DNA of 64,000 nucleotides from Bacteroidota bacterium (GTDB taxonomy: Bacteria; Bacteroidota; Bacteroidia; 2-12-FULL-35-15). The notes beneath the pieces are model-generated. The model ran no database searches, had not been told where the DNA came from, and saw only the letters and a list, made by a program, of their open reading frames with translations. Where the stretch lies: assembly GCA_947476185.1 (NCBI GenBank), contig CANJPX010000001.1:124001-188000 (forward strand), in the 5' to 3' direction. The position numbers were made by a program, and so were the translations under genes. Shown in pieces: positions 52,950 to 62,613 of this stretch (the first letter of the stretch is position 1; each line of letters opens with the position of its first letter).

Positions 52950-53088
52950 TAATATTAATCATTAGTCTCCCGACTATGATTTGTTACAAAAAGCTTGTTG
53001 TTGTGAAGGAGTAGCACAACAGTGTTTCATGTTTAGTTTTATCCAAATCCCGAAGTTCTGACAAGCTCTTCGGGATTTATTTTTATCA
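52950..53088 (+). ncRNA. candidate structured RNA ending in a terminator
   Basis: A 647-bp spacer (52645-53291) holds no convincing gene but has three consecutive stem-loops. These are AATCATTAGTC with GACTATGATT (52956-52980), TGTTGTG with CACAACA (52999-53021), and AAATCCCGAAG with CTTCGGGATTT (53045-53078). The last is followed by ATTTTTATC and resembles an intrinsic terminator, though no coding gene on the plus strand ends here. A small RNA or an attenuated leader is possible. No known RNA family is recognised, and no good promoter box was found. The rest of the spacer is featureless. Confidence 0.3.
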
Positions 53089-53291
53089 AAAATCAAATTT
53101 GAAAAAACTGCTCTTGTTCCTAAGTACTTAATTTATTGCACGATCATAATAGAATACTTTTTTAGTTTAATCCATTAAATTTCGCTCTCCGTCTAACTAA
53201 CACTGCAACATTACAATGGGATGAAATATTTTCGTAAATTCGCTGTTATCCAGAATATAGTCGAAAACCAATATTAAAATCATAATTTATC

Positions 53292-55193
53292 ATGAGTGAT
53301 GCAATAAAACATGAGTGTGGAATAGCAATGATACGTTTGCTGAAACCACTGGATTATTACATCAAAAAATATGGGACTCCTTTATATGGAGTGAATAAGC
53401 TGTATTTACTCATGGAGAAACAGCACAATAGAGGACAAGATGGTGCAGGTGTTGCGAATATTAAATTTGATGTAATTCCAGGTACAAAATACATCAGCAG
53501 AACTAGAGCCGTTGGTAGTTCTGCCATAAAAGAAATATTTGGAAAAATAAATTCGCGGTTCGAAGACATCAGCAAAAGAAATCCTGAAAAATTAAAAGAT
53601 GCTATTTGGCTGAAAAAAAATCTACCCTACACAGGTGAATTATTTTTAGGCCACTTGCGTTATGGGACTTTTGGTGGAAATAGTATTGAGAATTGTCACC
53701 CTTTTTTACGTCAGAACAATTGGATGACCCGCAATTTAGTTGTTGCAGGTAATTTTAATCTGACCAATGTTGACGAGCTTTTTGATCAACTTGTGGAACT
53801 TGGACAGCATCCAAAAGAAAAAGCTGATACGGTTACTGTGATGGAAAAGATCGGACATTTCCTGGATGAGGAAAATGAAAGGTTGTTTCAGAAATTCAAA
53901 AAAGAGGGGCACTCTAACGCTGAGATATCTTCTTTGATTGCAAAACATTTGGATGTGGAGCGAATCTTAAAAGATGCAAGTAAAAAATGGGATGGTGGTT
54001 ACGCCATGGCTGGATTGTTAGGACATGGTGATGCATTCGTGCTTCGCGATCCGAGTGGTATTCGGCCGGTGTTTTATTATTCGGATGATGAGATTGTTGT
54101 TGTTACTTCTGAGCGGCCTGTAATACAAACAGCTTTTAATGTTCCTATGGGAGATGTAAAAGAATTGGCCCCGGGCAGTGCACTTATCATTAAAAAAGAC
54201 GGAACGTTTGGGCCAAAAGAAATTTTAGAACCGTTGGAGAAAACTTCTTGTTCCTTTGAACGCATCTATTTTTCACGTGGAAGCGATGCTGATATATATA
54301 TTGAGCGTCAAAAATTAGGAAGTCAACTTTGTCCTTCTGTTTTAAAATCTGTGGATTATGATTTAAAAAATACCGTTTTTTCTTATATACCAAATACTGC
54401 AGAAGTCGCATTTGGCGGTTTGATCGAAGGATTACATCATTATACAAATACAATAAAGAAACATAAGATTTTGCAAATGGGTGCTGCTGTGCATGACCCT
54501 GAATTAAGTGAAATTCTTTCTATTATGCCACGCGTTCATAAAATTGCAATCAAAGATGCGAAGCTGAGAACATTTATCACCAACGATTCTCAGCGTGACG
54601 ATATGGTGGCGCACGTGTATGATACAACTTATGGTGTAATAAAAGCAGGTATTGATAATTTAGTGATTGTTGATGATTCGATTGTCCGAGGTACTACTTT
54701 AAAACAAAGTATTTTAAAAATATTAGATCGCTTAGGTCCGAAAAAAATAGTTGTTGTTTCTTCCGCACCACAAATTCGTTATCCGGATTGCTATGGAATT
54801 GATATGGCTAAATTGGGCGATTTTATTGCTTTTCAAGCTGCAGTGCAATTGTTGAAAGATAATTTCAAAGATAATTTATTGGACGAACTTTATGAAAAAG
54901 CAAAAGCACAAGAAGGGTTGCCTAAGGAACAAATAATTAATGTTGTAAAAGAAATATACGAACCATTTACTGCAGAAGAAATTTCAGCTAAAATTTCAGA
55001 ATTACTTCGCCCTGAAGGGATAAAGGCAGAAGTTGAAATCATTTATCAGTCGATTGAAGGTTTACACAATGCGATTCCTAACCATTCCGGTGATTGGTAT
55101 TTTACCGGAAATTATCCTACTGCAGGAGGAAATAAAGTGGTGAATAAATCTTTCATCAATTATATGGAAGGGAAAAATGTGAGAGCATATTGA
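53292..55193 (+). CDS. purF: amidophosphoribosyltransferase, PurF-like paralogue
   Basis: A 633-residue, class II glutamine amidotransferase plus phosphoribosyltransferase. The nucleophile would be Cys9 in KHECGIAMIRL, after removal of an eight-residue leader; QHNRGQDGAGVAN and GHLRYGTFGG follow. The PRPP loop is NLVIVDDSIVRGTTLKQSIL. At 633 residues it is much longer than the usual 470-500, because of inserts such as about residues 85-110 and an extended C-terminus. I recall a long PurF-like protein in Bacteroidota beside a normal one, so it may be a second copy with a modified role. No other purine gene is adjacent. Confidence 0.85.
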   Translation: MSDAIKHECGIAMIRLLKPLDYYIKKYGTPLYGVNKLYLLMEKQHNRGQDGAGVANIKFDVIPGTKYISRTRAVGSSAIKEIFGKINSRFEDISKRNPEKLKDAIWLKKNLPYTGELFLGHLRYGTFGGNSIENCHPFLRQNNWMTRNLVVAGNFNLTNVDELFDQLVELGQHPKEKADTVTVMEKIGHFLDEENERLFQKFKKEGHSNAEISSLIAKHLDVERILKDASKKWDGGYAMAGLLGHGDAFVLRDPSGIRPVFYYSDDEIVVVTSERPVIQTAFNVPMGDVKELAPGSALIIKKDGTFGPKEILEPLEKTSCSFERIYFSRGSDADIYIERQKLGSQLCPSVLKSVDYDLKNTVFSYIPNTAEVAFGGLIEGLHHYTNTIKKHKILQMGAAVHDPELSEILSIMPRVHKIAIKDAKLRTFITNDSQRDDMVAHVYDTTYGVIKAGIDNLVIVDDSIVRGTTLKQSILKILDRLGPKKIVVVSSAPQIRYPDCYGIDMAKLGDFIAFQAAVQLLKDNFKDNLLDELYEKAKAQEGLPKEQIINVVKEIYEPFTAEEISAKISELLRPEGIKAEVEIIYQSIEGLHNAIPNHSGDWYFTGNYPTAGGNKVVNKSFINYMEGKNVRAY

Positions 55194-55215
55194 TAGTGTA
55201 AAAATATTTTTTTGT

Positions 55216-55252
55216 AAAAGACCTCAGATTTTAATCTGAGGTCTTTTTTTTA
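55216..55252 (+). terminator. intrinsic terminator after purF-like gene
   Basis: A perfect 15-bp stem AAAAGACCTCAGATT with its complement (55216-55230 with 55233-55247) and a T run. Confidence 0.9.
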
Positions 55253-55599
55253 TGTTTTTCTCTTTTGTCGTTCCCAAAATCTCCTTTGTCGGTTTTATTT
55301 TAACGCTTAACTAAAGAAATATTTTTAACAGATTTTTATAGTGAGGTGACGAATTGCCAGCCATTCAAAAGCATGATTTTTGTCATGAAATTAGATGCAA
55401 ACAAGAATTAAATTTGTATTACTCTCTTCAATGTTTTCATTGTAAAACTTTTAAATCTTTATTTAGTAGGCGTTTTCTGGATGAACAGATTTTCGGTTTT
55501 TTCTGTCAAAAAAAATATGCAAACATATTTTTTTTTTATATATTTAGCCTGAATTTTAATAAGAACAAAATATATTTACTATAATTTAAAATCAAAAAA
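55253..55599. other. A+T-rich upstream region of the adhesin gene
   Basis: About 350 bases without a supported gene. A 76-codon frame (55354-55584) starts with TTG, is rich in Phe, Lys and Cys, and looks random. No clear TAnnTTTG box was found. The region may carry the promoter and a long leader of the adhesin gene. Confidence 0.5.
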
Positions 55600-58500
55600 A
55601 TGAAAAAAATGTACAATTTCAGAAAAACTGTGGCGAATGTCTCGAGGCATGCAAGGTCTTTATCCCTTTTGCTAGTGATGGGTTTATTATTTGTCCCCTC
55701 TGCATTCTCTCAAGTAGTTAATAATAGCGAGTCTTTTGATGGAGCAACGTTTGTTCCAACAGGCTGGACCAATTTTTTAACTTCTGGTACAAATACATGG
55801 ACAAGAGTTACTACTGGAACTACCCCAACTTGCACCCCGCATTCTGGTGCAGCAATGGCAAAGTTTAATTCTTATACTACGAATAGTGGAGTACGTTCCA
55901 TTATTACACCTGTAATTGATTTAAGCGGACGCGGTGCCACTGCAACGAATGTTTCATTTTGGATGTATCGTGATAATAATGCAACGTATGCATCTACTGC
56001 AGATAAAATTGATGTTTTATACAATACAGCAGCTAATGTGACGGGCGCTACCTTATTAGGAAGTGTTAACCGTTCAACAACCTTGGCTCCAGTCGTAGCT
56101 ACCGCTGGTTGGTATCAGTATACCTTTGCTGTTCCTGCAGGCTTTACAGGCACCACGAATTACCTTATAATAAGAGGTACAAGTGCTTGGGGGGACAACA
56201 TCTTCGTTGATGATGTTGCTTGGCAAAGTTTCCTTCTTGCGTGTACCGGAACTCCAGCTCCTGGTAATACCCTGTCTTCTTTAAATCCAGTTTGTTCAGG
56301 AGCTTCCTTCATGCTTTCATTACAAAATGCTACAACAGGAAGCGGTGTAACTTACCAATGGCAATCTTCAGCAGATGGTATTACCTATGCTAATATTGGT
56401 GGTGCAACTTTAGCAACATATTCTACTACTCAAACTTCAGCAACCTTTTACCAATGTATTGTAACGTGTACAGTAAGTGGGTTAGCATCTACTTCAACGT
56501 TCATAAATGTGCCAATGAATCCTTTTTATTTATGTTCTTGCACTGCGATCCCTTCATCAACAGCAGACGAGGAAATAACAAATGTAACTGTTGGAAGTTT
56601 GAATAACTCTTCAACATGTGCAACAGTTGCACCTGGTCCTGGATCAATAGCAACGCGTTATGGAAATTATATGTCAGGAGTTGGTGCTCCTGCAGCTCCT
56701 GCAATCGTTAGGTCTAGTCCTACCTCTGTTTCTGTGACCGTTGGATCTTGTGGTTCTTTTAATTATACTAGCGGACTTGCTATTTTTATGGATCTTAATC
56801 ACAATGCAAGTTTTGCGGATGCTGGAGAAAAAGTATATTCAAGCGGTGCATCAGCAAGCATAAATGATATTCCTGCAACAGTTGTTCCTATTAGTATAAC
56901 AATTCCGGGAACTGCAACCTTGGGCGTTACTGCTATGCGTGTCATCAGTGATGAATCCACTTCTGGAGATGCAATTACACCTTGTATCGTTTTTACATAT
57001 GGCGAAACAGAAGATTACCTCGTTAATATTGTGGATCTTCCACCAACTCCGCCAACTCCAACACAGAGTGTAGCTGTTCCGTCTTGTTCAAGTGGTACAG
57101 ATCTTTCTGTTGCAGGTTCACCTGCAGTGGGTGATGCTTGGTATTGGCAAACAACTGCTTTAGGAACCAGTTTATCTACTCCTGTTTCTGGGCCCTATAC
57201 TGTTTTTGTAAATGGTATTTATTATGTGAGAGCTTATAATGCAACGTCTTCCGTTTGGTCTGCGGCATCCAGCTCCATCACCGTTTCCAACATTCCTGTA
57301 GCTCCATTGCCTCCAACACCAACAGCAGTTACACCGGCTTGTTTAAGCACAAGTCTTTCGGTTCCTGCTGCAAGTGGTAGTGTTACTTACTATTGGCAAG
57401 GAACAACTGCAGGAGGAACGAGTGCTTCTCTTGATGCAGCGTCTCCTTATATAGCTACAACATCAGGCACCTATTATGTTGCTGCTTACGATGCTTCAAC
57501 ATCTTGTTGGTCTAATACAAATGGTCTTGCTGTTGTTATCGACACCTATGTGCCTGCAACACCAACAACAACTACAAGCAGTTTAATTATTTGTCAAGGT
57601 TCAGCATCTGCAATTATTAATGCAGGCGCCCCTTCAGCAGCATCATTAACTGCAACTTTTGGAACAGGCTTAATATCTCCAGGAACTGCAACTAATTTTA
57701 ATATTACTGTCCCTGCAATACCAGCGGGTGCAACTATAACAAGTACACAATTACAGATCATCGGTGCAAATGCAATAAATGGATCTTGGAGAAGTGAGAT
57801 AAGAGTTGCTTTGTCGGGTTCTACAACAATGGCGGCAACTCAAATTTCAACATTAAACTCGGGAGGAATAATTACACCTGATCCTTCGATTACTGTTCCT
57901 AACTTGCCATTGGCTGGTGGTCCGGTAACATTGACCTTATCTGAATCTTGGGATGACGGAGGTGTAGACGATGCCTCATTTGCTGAGATCAAATTAGTGA
58001 TTGCGTATACGCTTCCTGCTTCAACAATTACATGGTGGGATGCAGCAACAGTTGGAACTCAGGTAGGAACGGGAAGTCCGTTTGAAACAGTTGGAACAAC
58101 TTTGTTACCAACAACTGCAACTCCTGGTACTTATACATTCTATGCACAAGCAGCATCAGGGGCTTGTTTAAGTTCTCCTCGTTTAGCAATTCCGGTTATA
58201 GTAAATCCTGTTTTGATTACATTAAATTCAATCAATGTTCTTTGTAATGGAGGAACTGATGGATCGTTTAGTTTAGGAACTGTAACTTGTGGTGTAGGTC
58301 CATTTACCTATTCTGTAAATGGCGGTGCTTTTGGAGTTATACCAACAAACTTAACTGCAGGTACATATACGATCATTGCAAAAGATTCTAATGGAGATAA
58401 TTCTTCCTCTATTTCTCTTACAGTAACTGAACCAAGCTGGACAGTTCCAACTGCTGTAGCAGGTGGACCATTCAGTATTTGTCAAAATGCAGCAAGTGAA

Positions 58501-61170
58501 ATTATTAGTGTTACCCCTGGTACCGTGGCAATTCCACAAACAGTTACTGTTCAGTTTGCATTAGCAGCGCAACCTGCTGATGGAGCTTATCCGGGTGCAT
58601 TAATTGCAAGTGCAACAATGCCTGCGTTACCTGCAGGTGCAGTTGTTACATCTGCCACTTTATATGCTCCAGGAATTTCTACTAATTCTGGTTCTTTTGA
58701 AACAGAATTTCAATTAGGTTTAACAGGCTCAGTAAACTCTGCAGCTGCTTCTGGTATCGGTGCAATATCTGGTGGAGGTATTTTTAATTATACACGACCA
58801 GTTTTACCTTCAGAAGTGAACATTTCAGGAGGGGCTCTGGATTTATTATATTATGAATCATATGATGATTACGCTGGCGCGGCTGATGCAAATTTTACGT
58901 TAGGTGCATCTTCTGTAACGTTAACGATTACCTATACTCCTGGCACATCCATCACTTGGTTTGATGCAAGTACAGGAGGAACTTCCTTAGGAACAGGAAG
59001 TACATTAGAAACCGTTGGTACAAGTGTGTTACCAACAACTGCAACACCAGGAACATATAATTTTTATGCCGAAGGCGGATACAGTGGATGTACAAGTCCT
59101 GCAAGAACATTGGTAACAGTGACTGTAAATGCTTTACCGGTTGTAACGGCATCATCATCAGCTGCTGCAGTTTGTTCGGGAACAGCTGTTACATTAAATG
59201 GTGGAGGAGCATTAACATATGTTTGGGATAATAGTATTACTGATGCAATAGCATTTACTCCTTCCGCTACAGCAACATATAATGTAATTGGGACAGATGG
59301 AAACGGATGTACAAATACTGCTTCAGCAATTGTCACAGTAAATGATTTACCTATTGTAGCAGCTACATCTACACCAGTATTGTGTAATGGAGGATCCTCT
59401 ACAATAACAGTAACTGCAACTAGCGGATCTCCTGCATATGTGGGTGAAGGTTCATTTACTCAACTTGCAGGAACTGTTGTATACACAGTAACTGATGCTA
59501 ACTCTTGTGTTGGAACAACTTCCGTATCAGTAACAGAACCGACAGCTATTGTGACTAGTTCTTCTTCAACAGCTATATTATGTAATGCAGAAACATCAAC
59601 TGTTACAATTTCTGCAACAGGTGGTACTGGTTCTTTCACAGGAACAGGAACATTTACTCAAGCTGTAGGAACAATAGTTTATACTGTAACGGATGCAAAT
59701 TCATGTCCTTCAACAATTAGTGTGGCGGTTACAGAACCAACTGCAATAGTATTGAGTTCAATTGAAACAGGTGTATTGTGTTTTGGTGGATCTTCTGCTG
59801 TTACCATTTCTGCTACTGGAGGAACGGGTGCATATACCGGAACAGGAACATTCCCTCAATCGGCAGGAACAATTACTTATAATGTAACGGATGCGAATGC
59901 TTGTCCTGCATCACTTGCTGTGGTTGTTGTTGAACCAACACTTTTAAGTGCTAGTTCTACTTCAACAGGTATACTTTGTTTTGGTGGATCGGCAACAGTT
60001 ACCGTTTCTGCGTCAGGTGGAACTGCTCCTTATACAGGTGAGGGCTCATTTGTTCAGGCACCTGGAACTGTTGTTTATAATATTTCTGATGCGAATGGTT
60101 GTACAACATCTGTTAGTGCATCTGAAACAGAACCATCTGAAATGTTCTTAGGAAGTGGTGCAACATCTATTCTTTGTAATGGAGGAGCATCAACAATAAC
60201 CATTTCAGCCATTGGTGGAACAGGTTTATACACAGGAACAGGAACATTTTCACAATTGGCGGGGACTACAAATTATATCGTAACGGATGCGAATGGTTGT
60301 TCTGCTAATACAGATGTAACAGTTACTGAACCTTCTGCAATTATTCCTTCATCTTCATTTACTGCAATTTTATGTAACGGAGGAACTTCAACCGTTACAG
60401 TAACTGCAACAGGAGGAACAGGTACACTAACAGGAACCGGAATATTTACTCAACCTGCAGGTACTGTTGTTTATTCTGTAACAGATGCGAATAGTTGTAC
60501 GGCAACTACAAGTCCTGTAATTACTGAACCAGCAGCCATTGCAACCACACAAAGTGTGAATTTATGTTCAGGTCAAACAGTAACAATTGGTACTAATACA
60601 TACTCAACACCGGGAACGTATACAGACATTATGCCTGCATTTAATACTTGTGATAGTACGGTTACTACTACAGTAACAACAACTACAATTGATGTTTCAA
60701 CTGTTTCTGCTGGATTGTTGATTACAGCGAATAGTCTTACTGGAACATTCCAATGGTTAGATTGTAATTTAGGAAGTGCTCCGATAGCTACTGAAACAAA
60801 TCAAAGTTACACGGCTGCCGGAAGTGGTGATTTTGCTGTACAAATAACAGATAATGGATGTGTTGATACATCTGCTTGCGTAAATATTAATGCAACAGGA
60901 ATCAACAACATTTCATCTCAGAATAATTTGTCGGTAAGCCCAAATCCTACAAATGGAGTATTTAACATCACAATCAACAATGCAAATTATAGTGAATTGT
61001 TAATTAGCATCTTTGATCTTCAAGGAAAAGAAGTTTTCTCTTCCATAGATCTTAATGTGACTGGTAATTATATCAAGCAAATTAATTTGGAACAGCTATC
61101 AAAAGGCGTGTACTACATTAAATTTAGTTCAGCTGCTGAGTTAAAAGTTCAAAAATTGATTATTCAATAA
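55600..61170 (+). CDS. giant T9SS-secreted adhesin with SprB-type repeats
   Basis: A 1856-residue surface or secreted protein. Signal peptide about 1-38 (LSLLLVMGLLFVPSAFSQ); a choice-of-anchor J domain about 39-210; a GEVED domain about 320-478 (AIFMDLNHNASFADAGEKVY); Ig-like/PKD-like units to about 660. Two copies of one domain follow (about 677-871 and 962-1176), each with SITWFDASTGGTSLGTGS-type motifs. One classical SprB repeat lies between them (about 878-946), and six units of about 66 residues cover about 1254-1648. The T9SS type A sorting domain (NLSVSPNPTNGVFNITINNA) ends the protein. Relatives act in adhesion and gliding. Low-complexity Thr/Ser/Ala/Gly composition is normal for this class. 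Ends at a terminator. Confidence 0.9.
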   Translation: MKKMYNFRKTVANVSRHARSLSLLLVMGLLFVPSAFSQVVNNSESFDGATFVPTGWTNFLTSGTNTWTRVTTGTTPTCTPHSGAAMAKFNSYTTNSGVRSIITPVIDLSGRGATATNVSFWMYRDNNATYASTADKIDVLYNTAANVTGATLLGSVNRSTTLAPVVATAGWYQYTFAVPAGFTGTTNYLIIRGTSAWGDNIFVDDVAWQSFLLACTGTPAPGNTLSSLNPVCSGASFMLSLQNATTGSGVTYQWQSSADGITYANIGGATLATYSTTQTSATFYQCIVTCTVSGLASTSTFINVPMNPFYLCSCTAIPSSTADEEITNVTVGSLNNSSTCATVAPGPGSIATRYGNYMSGVGAPAAPAIVRSSPTSVSVTVGSCGSFNYTSGLAIFMDLNHNASFADAGEKVYSSGASASINDIPATVVPISITIPGTATLGVTAMRVISDESTSGDAITPCIVFTYGETEDYLVNIVDLPPTPPTPTQSVAVPSCSSGTDLSVAGSPAVGDAWYWQTTALGTSLSTPVSGPYTVFVNGIYYVRAYNATSSVWSAASSSITVSNIPVAPLPPTPTAVTPACLSTSLSVPAASGSVTYYWQGTTAGGTSASLDAASPYIATTSGTYYVAAYDASTSCWSNTNGLAVVIDTYVPATPTTTTSSLIICQGSASAIINAGAPSAASLTATFGTGLISPGTATNFNITVPAIPAGATITSTQLQIIGANAINGSWRSEIRVALSGSTTMAATQISTLNSGGIITPDPSITVPNLPLAGGPVTLTLSESWDDGGVDDASFAEIKLVIAYTLPASTITWWDAATVGTQVGTGSPFETVGTTLLPTTATPGTYTFYAQAASGACLSSPRLAIPVIVNPVLITLNSINVLCNGGTDGSFSLGTVTCGVGPFTYSVNGGAFGVIPTNLTAGTYTIIAKDSNGDNSSSISLTVTEPSWTVPTAVAGGPFSICQNAASEIISVTPGTVAIPQTVTVQFALAAQPADGAYPGALIASATMPALPAGAVVTSATLYAPGISTNSGSFETEFQLGLTGSVNSAAASGIGAISGGGIFNYTRPVLPSEVNISGGALDLLYYESYDDYAGAADANFTLGASSVTLTITYTPGTSITWFDASTGGTSLGTGSTLETVGTSVLPTTATPGTYNFYAEGGYSGCTSPARTLVTVTVNALPVVTASSSAAAVCSGTAVTLNGGGALTYVWDNSITDAIAFTPSATATYNVIGTDGNGCTNTASAIVTVNDLPIVAATSTPVLCNGGSSTITVTATSGSPAYVGEGSFTQLAGTVVYTVTDANSCVGTTSVSVTEPTAIVTSSSSTAILCNAETSTVTISATGGTGSFTGTGTFTQAVGTIVYTVTDANSCPSTISVAVTEPTAIVLSSIETGVLCFGGSSAVTISATGGTGAYTGTGTFPQSAGTITYNVTDANACPASLAVVVVEPTLLSASSTSTGILCFGGSATVTVSASGGTAPYTGEGSFVQAPGTVVYNISDANGCTTSVSASETEPSEMFLGSGATSILCNGGASTITISAIGGTGLYTGTGTFSQLAGTTNYIVTDANGCSANTDVTVTEPSAIIPSSSFTAILCNGGTSTVTVTATGGTGTLTGTGIFTQPAGTVVYSVTDANSCTATTSPVITEPAAIATTQSVNLCSGQTVTIGTNTYSTPGTYTDIMPAFNTCDSTVTTTVTTTTIDVSTVSAGLLITANSLTGTFQWLDCNLGSAPIATETNQSYTAAGSGDFAVQITDNGCVDTSACVNINATGINNISSQNNLSVSPNPTNGVFNITINNANYSELLISIFDLQGKEVFSSIDLNVTGNYIKQINLEQLSKGVYYIKFSSAAELKVQKLIIQ
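59359..60543 (+). repeat. six tandem SprB-like repeats of about 198 bp in the adhesin gene
   Basis: Units start with a variant of LCNGGSSTITVTATGG and end DANSCxxxxxVxVTEPTAI. The LCxxG motif occurs near 59380, 59579, 59775, 59971, 60171 and 60370, a spacing of about 195-200 bases. Protein similarity is high, DNA similarity lower, so the array is not freshly amplified. Confidence 0.85.
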
Positions 61171-61187
61171 TTTAAATTGAAATAATA

Positions 61188-61224
61188 AAAAAACCCTCAT
61201 GCAAATAGCATGAGGGTTTTTTTA
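61188..61224 (+). terminator. intrinsic terminator after adhesin gene
   Basis: AAAACCCTCATGC pairs with GCATGAGGGTTTT around an AAATA loop, with A-tract before and T-tract after. Confidence 0.9.
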
Positions 61225-61247
61225 TTGTCTAGCTTTACAAAAGATAT

Positions 61248-61739
61248 ATGAAAATAAATAAAAATAAATATTCCAATTCTGTCAGTTATAAAATTGATGC
61301 TAAAGAAAGGGAATATTTATATATTAAGAATTCACAAATTTCGAATTCAGGCAAAGGGTTATTTACTGCCATTTACATATATAAGGATGAGGTGATTAGT
61401 TTGTTTAAAGGTGAAATAATAAATAGATTAGAAGCAAAAACCCGTTCCAAAAAAGGGAAAGATGCTTATTTTATTAATTTGTTAGATGGGTCAATATTGG
61501 ATTCTATGGAAGTGAATTGTTTTGCTAAATATGCGAATGATGCCTTAGGTATTGCAAAATCAAAGTTTAAGATTAATTCAAAAATTTCATTGGATGAAAA
61601 CGACAATGTCTGTATTGTTGCTTTGCGCGATGTAAAAAGGGGAGAAGAAATATTCTGTAACTATGGCAAACAGTACTGGGAAAATTACAAGACAAGATTG
61701 ATCTCAAAAAGGAAAATTACTGAAACACATCCACGGTAG
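61248..61739 (+). CDS. SET-domain protein (candidate lysine methyltransferase)
   Basis: A 163-residue protein, essentially one SET domain. The SAM-binding start is NSQISNSGKGLFTAIYIYKD, and the end is VALRDVKRGEEIFCNYGKQY with the catalytic Tyr. The usual NHS/NHxxxPN knot strand is changed to FAKYANDALG, so the His is replaced by Asp, as in some bacterial members. SET proteins transfer methyl groups to protein lysines; bacterial targets are mostly unknown. No pre-SET or post-SET cysteine cluster is present. The 3' end overlaps the convergent peptidase gene by 23 bp. Confidence 0.85.
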   Translation: MKINKNKYSNSVSYKIDAKEREYLYIKNSQISNSGKGLFTAIYIYKDEVISLFKGEIINRLEAKTRSKKGKDAYFINLLDGSILDSMEVNCFAKYANDALGIAKSKFKINSKISLDENDNVCIVALRDVKRGEEIFCNYGKQYWENYKTRLISKRKITETHPR

Positions 61740-62559
61740 TTCCATCAAAACTGGCATATACCATGCTTGGATGAGAATCTAAATGAAAAATAGTTCCCTT
61801 GTTGTCAATTGCAATAGCTCCAGCAAAACCATCGATTGCCTTCAATTCTGCAAAAGTTTTTTCAAAGGACTTTTCGATTGAAAAGCCATCCGTTACTCTG
61901 GTAACAATTTTTGTTGCAACAGCGGCACTTACGATATCTTCTCCAATTCCCGTGCAACTTACTCCGCAAAATTGATTAGCATAGTTACCGGCAGCAGTTG
62001 CCGAATCAGAAATTCTTCCGGGAACTTCAAATCCTTTTCCGCCTGTTGAGGTAGCAGCCGCGATATTCCCATTTGAATCTAAAGCAACACAACCAACGGT
62101 TCCCAATGATCTGCTTCCTAATTTGGCTTCGTATTCTTTTCTGCGTTGCGGAATTTCAGGATTGAAAAAATCGAAATTGTTGGCGTAAGCAAATTTTGTT
62201 GCTCCTTCACCACCAAGCACCCGGTCTTCGGTATTGAATAATTTTTCAGCAACGCGAATCGGATTTTTTACATTTTCAATATTTATTACGCCGCTGAATT
62301 TTATGCTCACGCCATCCATAATAGAAGCACTCATTCTTATTTTACCATCGCTTTGTATCTGTGATCCGATACCTGCATTGAACAATATATCGTTCTCAAG
62401 TTGTTCCACTGCAAAGGCTACTGTTTCCAGTGCAGAGTGAGTCATTAAATAATCATAAGACAAAGAGATAATATGCCTCAATGCATTTTGCTTGGCAATT
62501 TTTGTTTCCATGCTTTGCGATGATTCACTGAAAAAACCTCCGTGTATAATTATTTTCAT
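61717..62559 (-). CDS. iaaA: isoaspartyl peptidase / plant-type L-asparaginase
   Basis: A 280-residue Ntn-hydrolase that cleaves itself before Thr154 (SLGTVGCVALDSNGNIAAA), producing the active subunits. IIIHGG at the N-terminus, NAGIGSQIQSDG, STGGKGFEVPGRISDSA and CTGIGEDIV match the family. These enzymes hydrolyse beta-aspartyl dipeptides. Next to cyanophycinase, its likely substrate is beta-Asp-Arg released from cyanophycin. It is 54 bp downstream of cphB on the same strand. Confidence 0.93.
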   Translation of the reverse strand: MKIIIHGGFFSESSQSMETKIAKQNALRHIISLSYDYLMTHSALETVAFAVEQLENDILFNAGIGSQIQSDGKIRMSASIMDGVSIKFSGVINIENVKNPIRVAEKLFNTEDRVLGGEGATKFAYANNFDFFNPEIPQRRKEYEAKLGSRSLGTVGCVALDSNGNIAAATSTGGKGFEVPGRISDSATAAGNYANQFCGVSCTGIGEDIVSAAVATKIVTRVTDGFSIEKSFEKTFAELKAIDGFAGAIAIDNKGTIFHLDSHPSMVYASFDGTTVDVFQ

Positions 62560-62613
62560 TTTATTATTTTCTTTTTTATTGCCGATTATCTAATAAAGAA
62601 ATTATCCGCTGGA

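Noticed and set aside
55354-55584. 76-codon open frame upstream of the adhesin gene
   Set aside because: TTG start, very A+T-rich, random-looking Phe/Lys/Cys composition, and no domain, signal or promoter.
59064-59336. 90-codon frame antisense to the adhesin repeats
   Set aside because: A shadow of the biased Thr/Ala/Val codons on the other strand; no independent support.
59359-60543. Possible CRISPR-like array
   Set aside because: Units of about 198 bp are in-frame protein repeats with no conserved short repeat plus unique spacer pattern.
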